Below are positions 23,101 to 30,165 of a stretch of DNA of 64,000 nucleotides, piece after piece. Within the stretch, counting starts at the first letter, position 1, and the number at the start of each line of letters is the position of its first letter. Location of the stretch: contig NC_069363.1 in the NCBI RefSeq assembly GCF_021730395.1, positions 56,849,001 to 56,913,000 on the forward strand, written 5' to 3'. The position numbers and the translations under genes are program-made. A model generated the notes under the pieces. That model ran no database searches. It worked only from the letters and a program-made list of their open reading frames with translations, and was not told where the DNA came from. The DNA comes from Mercenaria mercenaria. Taxonomy: Eukaryota; Mollusca; Bivalvia; Venerida; Veneridae.

Positions 23101-26100
23101 AGATCACATTTGATACGAGGTCATCTATGACTGGTAAATGACCCATATTTATTTATTTGAGGTCAGTACGTCAAACTTCCAGTGCACAGTGACAAAATAA
23201 TTTCTGTTCCTTGTGCAGTTACTGATTGCATAAAGGGGGCATTTCATACTCTACGAGCTCTTGTTTCAGGTTGCTTTAGCCAAGCTCTTGCAAAAAAAAT
23301 ATTTTCCTTTTCATTTGTTTGGGTATACCATTCACTGAATTACTTGCTGGTTTTTAATGTGGAATTGGAAAAATATCTCTACTAATCCAGCAATTACCTT
23401 TGCCACTTGTTTTTACGAAAGGTAATATTCATAGTTCTTTGTGACCAAGATGACTTTATACATCATTATTGGTCTTATTTGATCATAAGGTCTTGTTTGA
23501 CAGTGTATCGTGTATTTAATATTGATGTTTGGAACATTCCCAGAATGATGTGTGTTGCTATGGAGGTGAGGGGGGCAGTGTCATTTTTCATAACGTCACA
23601 GATGATAAACGGCTACACACATGTGAGACAGGTGCAAACAGGTAAGATAAAAGATGTTTTAAAAATAATTCAGGGTATTCAGAATACTTCTATGAATATT
23701 ACGAGAAAAGGATTTTACTTCCAATTACTTGTACCTTATTTCTGTTGTTTTGAAACCTGCTGAGGATATAGGATTTTTTCATATTAGGAAGTCATCTAGC
23801 TGTTCTTCATTCTACTACTTGTACCTTAAATAATGCAAAGAATAGCATCTGGTGCATTCTTTTACCATTTCAAGCTTGTATGTCTCTATGTCCTAAATTT
23901 TGCCAGTATGACTTGAAACACAGATATACGAAAAGCAACACAGTTTTAATAAGTACATGACAAGGAAGAATTTAGTGAAGAGATTTTATGTCACTCTTGA
24001 AATAACTACATGCCTGTTGTGTATTTTACCTTCAGAGTGAAGAGTTTCTGCATCAGCTCTCATAAGTTCCAAGAGGTAGCAGAGTGTAAGATTTTATGTA
24101 CAGCAAGCAGTGATGGTGTAATCAAGTTATACAAGATCATAGAGAATCAGGTCTCTAGTCTTTTACTATATTTAAAAATACCTTTAATATGACCCGATAT
24201 CTTCCTTCTCCTCATAATTTTTACTACTGATTACTCTTAATTTCTACTTTAAATTAACATATGAGCCGTGCCATGAGAAAACCAACATAGTGGGTTTGCG
24301 ACCAGCATGGATCCAGACCAGCCTGCGCATCTGCGCAGTCTGGTCAGACTCCATGCTGTTCGCTAACAGTTTCTCCAATTCCAATAGGCTTTAAAAGCGA
24401 ACAGCATGGAGTCTGACCAGACTGCTCGGATGCGCAGGCTGGTCTGGATCCATGCTGGTCGCAAACCCACTATGTTGGTTTTCTCATGGCATGGCTCATA
24501 TATTATTTGTGCTTATTTCTCATGCAGTTTAACTTCTGAACCAGTAATGCCATCTTTTTAATGGGCTTTAAAACACAGCAGTGAGATTAAGGAGGATACA
24601 TAATTAATGACATAGTAACATGTATTTTAAAGCAAGGAGTTATTCAATGTATTGATATACAAATTTGCATGAACTTCAACATTTTCTTGTAAATTTTAAA
24701 ATTAAAAGAAGTATTATTTCTGTTCTATTCTGTCAAAACATTGTATGAATGAACAGTCTTTAAATATCAGGCACACAGACTTGATACATTTTCATCTTTA
24801 TTTTATTTATATACAGAAGAAGATAAATACAGAGTTGTTGATAGAACACAGCACAGGTTTTCGTGTGACATGTCTAGCTGCATTCAGTAATACTGAGGAA
24901 ACAAACGCTCCTACTGAAGTTGTTAAACAAAAACAAACTGTAATGGAACATAATGATACCAGCAGCAGTGAATCTGATGAGAGTGATCATATAGAAACTA
25001 ACAAACCTTCCAAGACTGAGAAAGACACTAATGTTAACAAAAAGTCGCTAAAAGATGTACATAAAGGTGAAATAGATAGAAAGCCAAAGAATAGGAAAAG
25101 GAAATTGAATGAAGCAGTCAACAGTCAGTCCATTAAAGAGAAGCAGAAAGAACTATCAAGTTCAGTAAAGAAACAGCAGAAAGCAAGCAAACAACAGAAA
25201 GTGGATACAAAATCCAGTAGTATGTCCATTTCTTTATTCAAAATAATAATGTTGAATTGTGGAAGAATTACTTAGTGCGAGTTAATAATTATTTATATAT
25301 TTCACCTTTGATTTGAAGATGCATTTCTAAGACCAAAGAGATTATAGTTAATAAAATCTGTAAGATCTTTTGGAAGCACAGAATGCAACCAAGCAACATA
25401 ATAGCAGACTCGGCTTGGTTGAGTCTGTTCAAGAGAGATAATGGAAAGTGCAACACCCCTCACACACCCCGCCTCCCTAGCACTGTCGTAAGCAAAATTC
25501 TAGTAAATGTATATTGAATGGATTCCATGCTTCTAAAGGACCAGAAAATATAACAACACTGAAACCAGGCATACACTAGAAAATAATGTGAAAACACAGT
25601 AAGCAGTACACCAGCTAGGTACCTTACACTACTGATTTTTCAAATCAAAAGTAGTACTTTTCAGTTGTTTATCCTAAAACTTCAATTATTTACAAATGTC
25701 AGACATGTTTAGCATGAAGCTTATTAGAAATATTTACTAAAACATCTTGATATTTCATCATTTGAAAGCACCTCTGTAAGATAAGTTTTAACGTTCCATT
25801 TTTTGCACACTGCAGCAGTGTTTCTGGTGATTTTACTCATGCCAGAAAAGCCTGCCGGCTTAGCTTGGTAGGGAGAGCATTGGTCTACGGGTCACGGGGT
25901 TGTGAGTTTAATCCCCGGGCAGGGCGTATGTTATCCGTGACGAAATGACGCCCCTAAGAAGATTTATCAAGTGTCGTTCTTTACTGTATGTTTCAATGAA
26001 TTATAGAGCAAGAGTACCAAGCTATCATAGATGTATTTTAGGTATGTTCAGCCTTTAGCCATCTAAATTTCTAAAATGGACTGGTCTGACATTCAATTTG

Positions 26101-26374
26101 GGCAGTACTATTTATTTGAAGGGTCGTTTATCAGTACTGAAAATTTACTGTCTGAATAGTGAACAGTGCAGACCAAGATCAGCCTGCATGGATGTGCAGG
26201 CTGACATTTATCTCCACTGGTCGCAAAGGCAGAATCACCGCCACCAAGTTAAAGTGGTAAAGTTATTTCCTGTAACTTACAGACATATTTATATTTAGAA
26301 TAGAACTTTTAATTTGCACATTTGCATTATTAGCTCGACTATTCGAAGAATAGTCTAGCTATTCTACTCACCCT

Positions 26375-26410
<36 letters not shown>

Positions 26411-28568
26411 ACACCTTGGTTAAGTTTTTGCATGCAAGTACATACAGCTATCATTTAAAGGCATATAGCTTGAAACTTATTTATTCTTTTTCTAGGTCAA
26501 TTACCAACACTCTCGGTCAAGTCCCATAACTCTGACATGTATTTTGAGCAAATTATGCCCCCTTTTGGACTTAGAAAATTTTGTTAAAGTTTTACATGCA
26601 AGTTACTATCTCCAAAACTAATGCAGATATTGAATTGAAACTTCACATGTTTCTTCGGGGTTATAAACTAGTTGATAGCACCAATTCCCATAACTCTGAC
26701 CTTCATTTTGGCCAAATTATGCCCCCTTTTGGACTTAGAAAATTCTGGTTAAAGTTTGCGTGCAAGTACATACAGCTATTACTAAAAGGCATATAGATTT
26801 GAAACTTATATTTTCTTTTTTCTAGATCAATTACCTACCTCACTGGGTCAAGCCCCATAACTCTGACATGTATTTTGGCCAAATTATGCCCCCTTTTGGA
26901 CTTAGAAAATTCTGGTTAAAGTTTTGCGTGCAAGTACATACAGCTATTACTAAAAGGCATATAGATTTGAAACTTATTTTTTCTTTTTCTAGATCAATTA
27001 CCTACCTCACTGGGTCAAGTCCCTTAACTCTGACATGTATTTTGAGCAAATTATGCCCCCTTTTGGACTTAGAAAATTCTGGTTAAAGTTTTACATGCAA
27101 GTTACTATCTCCAAAACTAATGCAGATATTGAATTGAAACTTCACATGTGTCTTCGGGGTTATAAAATTAGTTGATAGCACCAAGTCCCATAACTCTGAC
27201 CTTCATTTTGGCCAAATTATGCCCCCTTTTGGACTTAGAAAATTCTGGTTAAAGTTTTGCGTGCAAGTACATACAGCTATTACTAAAAGGCATATAGATT
27301 TGAAACTTATTTTTTCTTTTTCTAGATCAATTACCTACCTCACTGGGTCAAGCCCCATAACTCTGACATGTATTTTGGCCAAATTATGCCCCTTTTGGAC
27401 TTAGAAAATTCTGGTTAAAGTTTTGCGTGCAAGTACATACAGCTATTACTAAAAGGCATATAGATTTGAAACTTATTTTTTCTTTTTCTAGGTCAATTAC
27501 CTACCTCACTGGGTCAAGTTCCATAACTCTGACACGTATTTTGGGCAAATTATACCCCCTTTTGGACTTAGAAAATTCTGGTTAAAGTTTTACATGCAAG
27601 TAACTATCTCCAAAACTACTACAGATATTAAATTGAAACTTCACATGTGTCTTCGGGGTTATAAAAACTAGTTGATAGCACCAAGTCCCATACTCTGACA
27701 TGTATTTTGGGCAAATTATGCCCCCTTTGGACTTAGAAAATTCTGGTTAAAGTTTTGCGTGCAAGTACATAACTTACAACAGCTTAGTGAACTTGTTCGT
27801 TACTAACTAGTTGATACACCAAGTCCCATAACTCTGACATGTATTTTGGGCAAATTATGCCCCCTTTTGGACTTAGAAAATTCTGGTTAAAGTTTTGCGT
27901 GCAAGTACATACAGCTATTACTAAAAGGCATATAGTTTGAAACTTATTTTTCTTTTTCTAGATCAATTACCTACCTCACTGGGTCAAGCCCCATAACTCT
28001 GACATGTATTTTGGCCAAATTATGCCCCCTTTTGGACTTAGAAAATCTGGTTAAAGTTTATGCGTGCAAGTACATACGGCTATATACCAAAAGCATATAG
28101 CTATTGAAACTTATTATTTTTCTTTTTCAAGTCAATTACCAACCTCACTGGTCAAGTTCCATAACTCTTAACATGTATTTTGAGCAAATTATGCCCCTTT
28201 TGGACTTAGAAAATTCTGGTTAAGTTTAACATGCAAGTTTCTATCCCAAAACTAATGCAGATATTGATTGAAACTTAACATGTTTCTTCGTGTTATAATA
28301 AACTAGTTGATACATCAAGTCCCATAACTCTGATATGTATATGGTCAAATTAATTCCCATTCGAACTTTAAAACTCTTTGATATTTAACATTTTGGGTAA
28401 TAATTTCCTGCTTCTGTGACAATATTTTGAATAGTCGAGCTTGGCTGTCTTACGGACAGCTCTTGTTTTATAATTACAGATGGTACAGTGTCCTTCATTT
28501 CTACAGCAGCAAATAAAAAGAAGAAGTTTAAGAAGAAGAAAAAGAAGAAACAAAAGACTGTGTCTTGA
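5064..28568 (+). CDS. PAK1IP1: PAK1-interacting protein 1 (MAK11-like WD40 protein), 10 exons
   Basis: The coding exons are 5064-5129, 18952-19117, 19472-19589, 20106-20233, 20511-20593, 21607-21669, 23544-23641, 24036-24150, 24817-25219 and 28480-28568. They join with matching phases into 442 codons plus TGA, close to but longer than human PAK1IP1 (~392). The product resembles human PAK1IP1 along its length: the MELVVGTYDEVILGF start, SGSTDETIRLLNI, HPSGKLALTVGRD, AHIVKWSPDGDKYAIVIGN, CTASSDGVIKLYKI, and a lysine-rich C-terminus. In the family it forms a WD40 propeller. Yeast Mak11 acts in 60S ribosomal subunit assembly in the nucleolus, and the vertebrate protein also binds and inhibits PAK1. 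Residues ~280-412 (exon 9) are a low-complexity tail rich in Ser, Asp/Glu and Lys. All introns are GT-AG; the intron-8 donor (GTCTCT) is weak. Intron 1 is 13.8 kb of nested repeats. The ATG has A at -3 and G at +4. Confidence 0.95.
5432..7108 (+). mobile_element. 5'-truncated LINE (Jockey/CR1 group) with long open RT frame
   Basis: The insertion is bounded by a 13-bp direct repeat, ATGATAAAAGATT (5419-5431 and 7109-7121), typical of target-primed reverse transcription. An open frame runs through the RT domain to 6929. The 3' part has T- and AT-rich sequence and a (GAA)n tail near 7060-7075. The first ~145 bases and the last ~35 bases before the repeats do not belong to the RT ORF; they could be 5' inversion and 3' read-through sequence. 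It sits inside the Mutator-like element. Confidence 0.8.
5616..6929 (+). CDS. LINE reverse transcriptase (C-terminal part of ORF2)
   Basis: This is 437 codons from the first in-frame ATG; the same frame is open upstream to about 5577 (GKVPEDWKKAHV). RT landmarks in order are NYRPISLTSVCCKMLEHII (~residues 15-33), DAILLDFSKAFDKVPHERLL (~80-100), SGVPQGSVLGPLLFLMYIND (~142-161), the catalytic FADDTLLY (~172-179), KCEVLHI, then RYLGVTL and the thumb/tail with LEYSSSVWDPYTQVCVQQLE and NQLPMHI. The apurinic endonuclease domain is missing, so the copy cannot move on its own although the RT frame is undamaged. The better codon and base composition than the surroundings suggests a fairly recent insertion. 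Confidence 0.9.
   Translation: MTPIFKKGDRSLPVNYRPISLTSVCCKMLEHIIHSQIMTHLDSHKILSEQQHGFRKKRSCESQLILTIQDLTAGLDAGDQIDAILLDFSKAFDKVPHERLLIKLRHYGIRGTVLDWIQSFLSDRSQQVLVEGHMSESAPVTSGVPQGSVLGPLLFLMYINDLPNRVSSTSRLFADDTLLYRLIRSTEDSTKVQEDLDRLQQWEQDWLMSFNPSKCEVLHITKKRNPVKSSYRIHGHNLATAKTGRYLGVTLADDLSWKPHIDATTKKANNSLAFLRRNLSSCPPETKEQAYKSLVRPTLEYSSSVWDPYTQVCVQQLEAAQRRAARFVTGDYRTTSSTSQMILDLGSQSLQQRRAHAKLVMMYRVIHCLVDIPASSFLRTATVATRGHAVGYIIPYCRTDYLRHSFFPSTTRLWNQLPMHIATAPSLEAFKGGLAHM
8287..8822. mobile_element. Small element with GGATCC-containing inverted ends and inner repeats
   Basis: It starts CAGGCCGGGATCC and ends GGATCCGGGCCTTG, which are near inverse complements. It interrupts the left TIR of the surrounding element: the related copy at 39524-39770 runs through this point with no insert. 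Inside are three copies of a ~110-120 bp unit containing GAAATGGTGGCCTCTGGTG, near 8440, 8545 and 8665. It is non-autonomous. Confidence 0.6.
10171..11656. mobile_element. AT-rich element bounded by 16-bp inverted repeats
   Basis: AATAGCACACTCCCGT (from about 10172) and its exact inverse complement ACGGGAGTGTGCTATT (to 11656) bound 1.5 kb of AT-rich DNA. An open frame of 97 codons at 10472-10765 has no recognisable domain and is not called. The superfamily is unclear and no target duplication was resolved. Confidence 0.5.
11655..11707. repeat. Tandem duplication of a 26-27 bp unit
   Basis: AAAGCTTTGCCAGTAAAAGG occurs twice in direct tandem, just after the right end of the TIR element. Confidence 0.8.
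12494..12955. mobile_element. MITE, copy 1 (AGGTYAGAGACCACCAATT ends)
   Basis: It begins AGGTCAGAGACCACCAATT and ends in its near inverse complement AATTGGTGGTCTCTAACCT, and is 462 bases long. It is nearly identical to the copy at 13463-13930. No coding capacity. Confidence 0.8.
12956..13462. other. Spacer between MITE copies, nothing recognised
   Basis: AT-rich intronic DNA. I find no gene, RNA or repeat structure here. Confidence 0.5.
13463..13930. mobile_element. MITE, copy 2 (same family as 12494-12955)
   Basis: The terminal repeats and internal sequence match copy 1 (for example GTCTGTGCGTTCTGATTGGT and TTTTGATGTATGGAAGGCCG), with only small indels. Both lie in the same orientation, about 510 bases apart, in PAK1IP1 intron 1. 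Confidence 0.8.
13931..14640. repeat. Degenerate minisatellite-type repeat
   Basis: Weak repeats of TGAAAC(C)TTATA...TTATTCAGCA-like and GAAAACTTTGAAAA-like segments resemble decayed units of the neighbouring element families. No coding exon of PAK1IP1 was found here. Confidence 0.4.
14645..17970 (+). mobile_element. Family-B minisatellite element (TAGCTCGACTA ... CAGCTCTTGTTT)
   Basis: It starts TTTTTAGCTCGACTATACG and ends GACAGCTCTTGTTT, with a CTGTC/GACAG palindrome just before the end. The interior is about nine units of a ~166-bp tandem repeat (GAATGGATTTGATTCAAACT recurs near 14770, 14940, 15105, 15270, 15430, 15600, 15765, 17480 and 17645). A family-A element (15850-17401) is inserted in one unit. 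No coding capacity. The shared end structure suggests a Helentron-like non-autonomous element. Confidence 0.7.
15850..17401 (+). mobile_element. Family-A minisatellite element nested in family B
   Basis: It starts AGCTCACCAGAGCACAAAGT, forming a hairpin with the following TGCTCAGGGTGAGCT. It ends GGGTCATCATGACCCTCTTG then TT. The core is about eight units of ~153 bp (GCCTAGTGGACCTCTAC recurs). Neighbouring units of the host repeat read ACCAATTTTTCATGAATT without interruption, so the insertion point lies in the T run and no clear target duplication is present. Confidence 0.75.
18091..18942 (+). mobile_element. Family-A minisatellite element abutting PAK1IP1 exon 2
   Basis: It starts AGCTCACCTGAGCCATAGGC (hairpin with CTCATGGTGAGCT) after a T run, and ends GGGTCATCATGACCCTCTTG then TTT. 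The end lies about 9 bases before the AG of exon 2. Internal units resemble those of the 15850-17401 copy but are fewer and more degenerate. Confidence 0.75.
18952..19117 (+). CDS. PAK1IP1: PAK1IP1 coding exon 2
   Basis: It encodes GLQVEASFTDHSHAG through SGSTDETIRLLNI to LVHHN, starting in phase 0 and ending in phase 1 (G|GT). The acceptor AG is at 18950-18951. Its pyrimidine tract overlaps the end of the repeat element at 18091-18942. Confidence 0.93.
19472..19589 (+). CDS. PAK1IP1: PAK1IP1 coding exon 3
   Basis: It encodes GTVTSLEFHKGFLFSTSEDK through CLWKTFTWECLRTFKGH, matching the second WD repeat region of human PAK1IP1 (CIWDAKKWECLKSIKAHK). It runs from phase 1 to phase 2, with a GTAAGA donor. 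Confidence 0.93.
20106..20233 (+). CDS. PAK1IP1: PAK1IP1 coding exon 4
   Basis: It encodes ATDCVSVHPSGKLALTVGRD, then RALHTWNLITGRSAFITNLK, very close to the human HPSGKLALSVGTDKTLRTWN segment. It starts in phase 2 and ends in phase 1 before GTAAG. Confidence 0.95.
20511..20593 (+). CDS. PAK1IP1: PAK1IP1 coding exon 5
   Basis: It encodes VAHIVKWSPDGDKYAIVIGN, then TVNIYSVE, matching human AHIVEWSPRGEQYVVIIQNK. The acceptor is TGTGTTACAG and the donor GTAAG. Confidence 0.95.
20640..21020. repeat. Foldback element in PAK1IP1 intron 5
   Basis: The arms ATGCGAAATGAACGACAGAA (about 20918-20937) and TTCTGTCGTTCATTTCGCAT (about 20983-21002) are exact inverse complements around a ~45-base loop. A further weaker copy of TTCATTTGGTATGAACAGCAA lies at 20643. 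Likely a MITE. Confidence 0.7.
21277..21445. mobile_element. piggyBac-like MITE, TTAA-flanked
   Basis: It is flanked on both sides by TTAA (21273-21276 and 21446-21449). The ends are CCCTTATCATGCTGG and AGCAGGGTAAGAG. The interior TTGCGACCAGTGTAGATCTT resembles the other members at 26046-26262 and 39197-39402. Confidence 0.7.
21607..21669 (+). CDS. PAK1IP1: PAK1IP1 coding exon 6
   Basis: It encodes TAEVVLTVKADAHINSLVYL plus N (21 codons, phase 0 to 0), between a TTCTTGTAG acceptor and a GTAAGT donor. Confidence 0.9.
22025..22510 (+). repeat. GTCAAGGTCAC-type minisatellite element
   Basis: Three units of ~120-240 bp contain TTCAAGGTCAAGGTCACA and CTCTGTAACTCTTGAACTG. The boundaries look like ACGTCCAAAAGAACGTATTC (left hairpin) and TTGAGGTGCACTTGTT (right). 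Non-coding; open frames through it are by-products of the repeat. Confidence 0.6.
22641..23266 (+). mobile_element. Family-C minisatellite element (TATGCTCCCC ... GAGCTCTTGTTT)
   Basis: It starts TATGCTCCCCTTTAAAAAAG with a GGAGGGGTATATTG hairpin arm, and ends CTCTACGAGCTCTTGTTT. The interior units of ~120-145 bp contain TTGATCATGACCAGCAGAT and AAGGTCACAGTGACCC. The end runs into CAGG, forming an acceptor-like CTCTTGTTTCAG in intron 6. Confidence 0.75.
23544..23641 (+). CDS. PAK1IP1: PAK1IP1 coding exon 7
   Basis: It encodes NDVCCYGGEGGSVIFHNVTD, then DKRLHTCETGANR. This aligns to the human ESVLAVAGDEEVIRFFD...FKAHENR blade. A longer overlapping open frame (23407-23763) is a different frame with no family match. 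The acceptor is CATTCCCAG and the donor GTAAG. Confidence 0.88.
24036..24150 (+). CDS. PAK1IP1: PAK1IP1 coding exon 8
   Basis: It encodes (R)VKSFCISSHKFQEV, then AECKILCTASSDGVIKLYKI and IENQ. Human has ENRVKDMFSFEIPEHHVIVSASSDGF at this place. The donor GTCTCT is non-consensus beyond GT, but the phase and the next exon fit. Confidence 0.9.
24261..24505. mobile_element. Foldback MITE with ~110-bp arms
   Basis: The left arm runs ATGAGCCGTGCCATGAGAAA ... CCATGCTGTTCGCT and the right arm AGCGAACAGCATGG ... TTTCTCATGGCATGGCTCAT. The arms are nearly perfect inverse complements, separated by ~30 bases. It lies in intron 8 of PAK1IP1. Window position 1-53 holds part of a second copy. Confidence 0.85.
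24817..25219 (+). CDS. PAK1IP1: PAK1IP1 coding exon 9 (last blade and charged tail)
   Basis: It begins KKINTELLIEHSTGFRVTCL, parallel to human ...INTNARLTCLGVW, and continues into a Ser/Glu-rich then Lys-rich low-complexity tail (NRKRKLNEAV, EKQKELSSSVKKQQK). It ends in phase 1 at GTATGT. The tail is likely disordered and nucleolar, as in the family. Confidence 0.9.
25220..25845. other. PAK1IP1 intron 9, 5' part: nothing recognised
   Basis: AT-rich intronic DNA with no repeat family or exon that I can support. Confidence 0.4.
25846..25995 (+). mobile_element. tRNA-derived SINE (partial)
   Basis: The tRNA-like head has an A-box-like GGCTTAGCTTGGTAGGGAGA and a B-box-like GAGTTTAATCCCC, followed by GGGCAGGGCGTATGTT as in the fuller copy at 61746-62028. 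The tail is short or diverged. It is not a functional tRNA gene: the acceptor stem does not close. Confidence 0.7.
26046..26262. mobile_element. piggyBac-like MITE (related to 21277-21445)
   Basis: It contains AATTTACTGTCTGAATAGTG and GCAGACCAAGATCAGCCTGC, plus the inverted pair CAGCCTGCATGGATGTGCAG, and TGGTCGCAAAGGCAGAATCA, which I know from this family. The ends are degraded. Confidence 0.6.
26331..28468 (+). mobile_element. Family-B minisatellite element abutting PAK1IP1 exon 10
   Basis: It starts TAGCTCGACTATTCGAAGAA (a palindrome with TAGTCTAGCTA) and ends CTGTCTTACGGACAG then CTCTTGTTT. About eleven units of ~165 bp carry AATTATGCCCCCTTTTGGAC. The end lies about 10 bases before the acceptor AG of the last coding exon. 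Open frames in it are by-products of the repeat. Confidence 0.8.
26372..26410. repeat. (GGCGTC)n microsatellite
   Basis: About six uninterrupted GGCGTC units near the left end of the family-B element, standing out as GC-rich in AT-rich DNA. Confidence 0.9.
28480..28568 (+). CDS. PAK1IP1: PAK1IP1 coding exon 10 (C-terminus)
   Basis: It encodes NGTVSFISTAANKKKKFKKK, then KKKKQKTVS and TGA. The lysine-rich end resembles the human ...KRKKKKIKTMQ terminus. The acceptor AG (28478-28479) lies 10 bases after the end of the repeat element at 26331-28468. Confidence 0.9.
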
Positions 28569-28716
28569 TTTCTCATAACAGACCAGAAAAAAATACAACT
28601 TCACCTCTGTTTGAAGTTCTGTGCAATTGATTTTCAGTTCCTAGAATTGGTTTTAATTTTAAGTAAAATCATTGGAAAAAAAATTCAATCCCCAAATCAT
28701 GGTTTTACACAAAAAT

Positions 28717-28722
28717 AATAAA
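28717..28722 (+). terminator. PAK1IP1 polyadenylation signal candidate
   Basis: AATAAA, 150 bases after the PAK1IP1 stop codon in AT-rich sequence; it is a plausible 3' UTR end. Confidence 0.55.
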
Positions 28723-28762
28723 TTTTAATCATGAAAAATGTTGGTTTTGTTTATAACTATTT

Positions 28763-29428
28763 TTATGCTCGATTGGGTATATTGTTTTGCTTGTTGTCTG
28801 TCAGTAGATAATTAGGTTTCTAATCAATTACTATGGAGTGCTTGATCCTACAATAGTCTAACTTCAAACGATGATTGTCTGTGGTCAGTAAATGACCCGT
28901 GGATTTGGGGTCAGAAGGTCAAATGTCAAGGTCACCATTACCTTAAGACTAATAATGGTCTTCACACAATAACTAGAGGGCTTTGGCATACAAACATAAA
29001 ATTTGATAGAATGATTGCCTGTGGTCTGTAGAAGACCCCTACAGTTTTTGGGGTCTGTAAGTAAAAGGTCAAGGTCACCGTGACCTCGAGACTGAAATGA
29101 TTTCCACTAAAGAACACTCTGACCTACAGTTTGTAAAACTTTATAGGATGATTGCCTGTGGTAAGTAAATGAAGTCTGTTGTTTTTGGCTTCAGTACTTC
29201 AAGGTCAAGGTCACTTTGATCTAAACATTGAAAAAAGAAATTGGTATCTAAATAACACTGACTTACAGTGGTCAGTAAATGAAACTCTTTTTTGGTATGT
29301 CTAAGGTAAGAGATGATTGCTTTTAGTCAGTGAATGACCTCTGTCGTTTTTGAGGCCATTTGGTCATGGTCAAAGCATACAAAATTACATTTGCCACCTA
29401 TGTGTTTTACAAATGGCTATTGTTTGTA
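28763..29428 (+). mobile_element. Degenerate family-C-like element
   Basis: It starts TTATGCTCGATTGGGTATAT, then TGTTTTGC as in family C. The interior has GAAGGTCAAATGTCAAGGTC-type units and the end is near GGCTATTGTTTGTAG. It lies downstream of PAK1IP1. Confidence 0.5.
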
Positions 29429-29524
29429 GAATGAAGTTAAAAGGGGAAAGAATCTGTCACTTTTTGCAGGTGCAGAAGGAAATATCTGAATTGCATCGAA
29501 CATAAATATTTTGGCAGTTATTCC

Positions 29525-29605
29525 ACAGAGCCTTGGCAGGATTCGAACCCGGGTGGCTCGGGTGCTAGTCCATTGCTCTAACCACTTAGCCAAAGAGTTG
29601 ACTCC
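29525..29605 (-). mobile_element. tRNA-derived SINE head, copy 1
   Basis: On the minus strand it reads TGGCTAAGTGGTTAGAGCAA (A-box region) and GGGTTCGAATCCTGCC (B box). The same structure recurs ~320 bases away at 29840-29925. It lacks a paired acceptor stem, so it is read as a SINE rather than a tRNA gene. Confidence 0.6.
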
Positions 29606-29839
29606 CTGACACAGTTGTCCGAGATTGGCTTTAAAAGTACAACAATGCGTAAGCGACCGTAACACTTCCCCTCTTCAAAGAAGTTATCATTTATGATGAC
29701 ATGTAAGCCAATTTGGCACAGAAAATGCCATTTTCATCATGGGATAAAATCCGTATCCTGGATGAGCCCCCATTTTACAATGGTTAAGGCATAACAGAAA
29801 TTAAAGAGCATAGCATTTTATGACAAAAAATCCCAACAG

Positions 29840-29925
29840 CCCATGGCAGGATTCGAACCTGGAACGCTCTTGAAAGTGCTAGTCCAATGCTCTAACCAAT
29901 GAGCCACAGCCAACTCCCTAACACA
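29840..29925 (-). mobile_element. tRNA-derived SINE head, copy 2
   Basis: On the minus strand: TGGCTCATTGGTTAGAGCAT, then CCAGGTTCGAATCCTGCCAT. Both copies are followed on the minus strand by similar sequence; a larger duplicated unit is possible (AAATGTGCAAGC / AAAAGTACAACA and TAAGNNACCGTA). Confidence 0.6.
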
Positions 29926-30165
29926 GTTCTCAGAGACTGGCTTTAAATGTGCAAGCTATGTGTAAGAAACCGTAGCACAATTACCTCCCTTTCCATGCCC
30001 CAACATTTATGTGGGAGCCATAGAGCATTGCTGCTGTCCCTACGTCCCGAAATCTTAATTGTCCCAACTCCTCCCACACTATTAGCCTAATTTGCTTCAG
30101 ACTTTAACAGATCTACAAGCTTGGTGTGCAGATCACCATAAAGGAACTTTTGCTGTGACTTTTTT

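Noticed and set aside
23407-23763. 118-codon open frame over PAK1IP1 exon 7
   Set aside because: It is in a different frame from the WD40-like segment (NDVCCYGGEGGSVIFHN), which has proper splice sites and phases; this frame has no family resemblance.
26331-28468. CRISPR-like array because of regular 165-bp periodicity
   Set aside because: The units are contiguous and diverged, without constant short repeats separated by unique spacers; this is a eukaryotic minisatellite.
29525-29605. Functional tRNA gene
   Set aside because: A and B boxes are present, but the acceptor stem does not pair and a similar unit recurs nearby; better explained as SINE.
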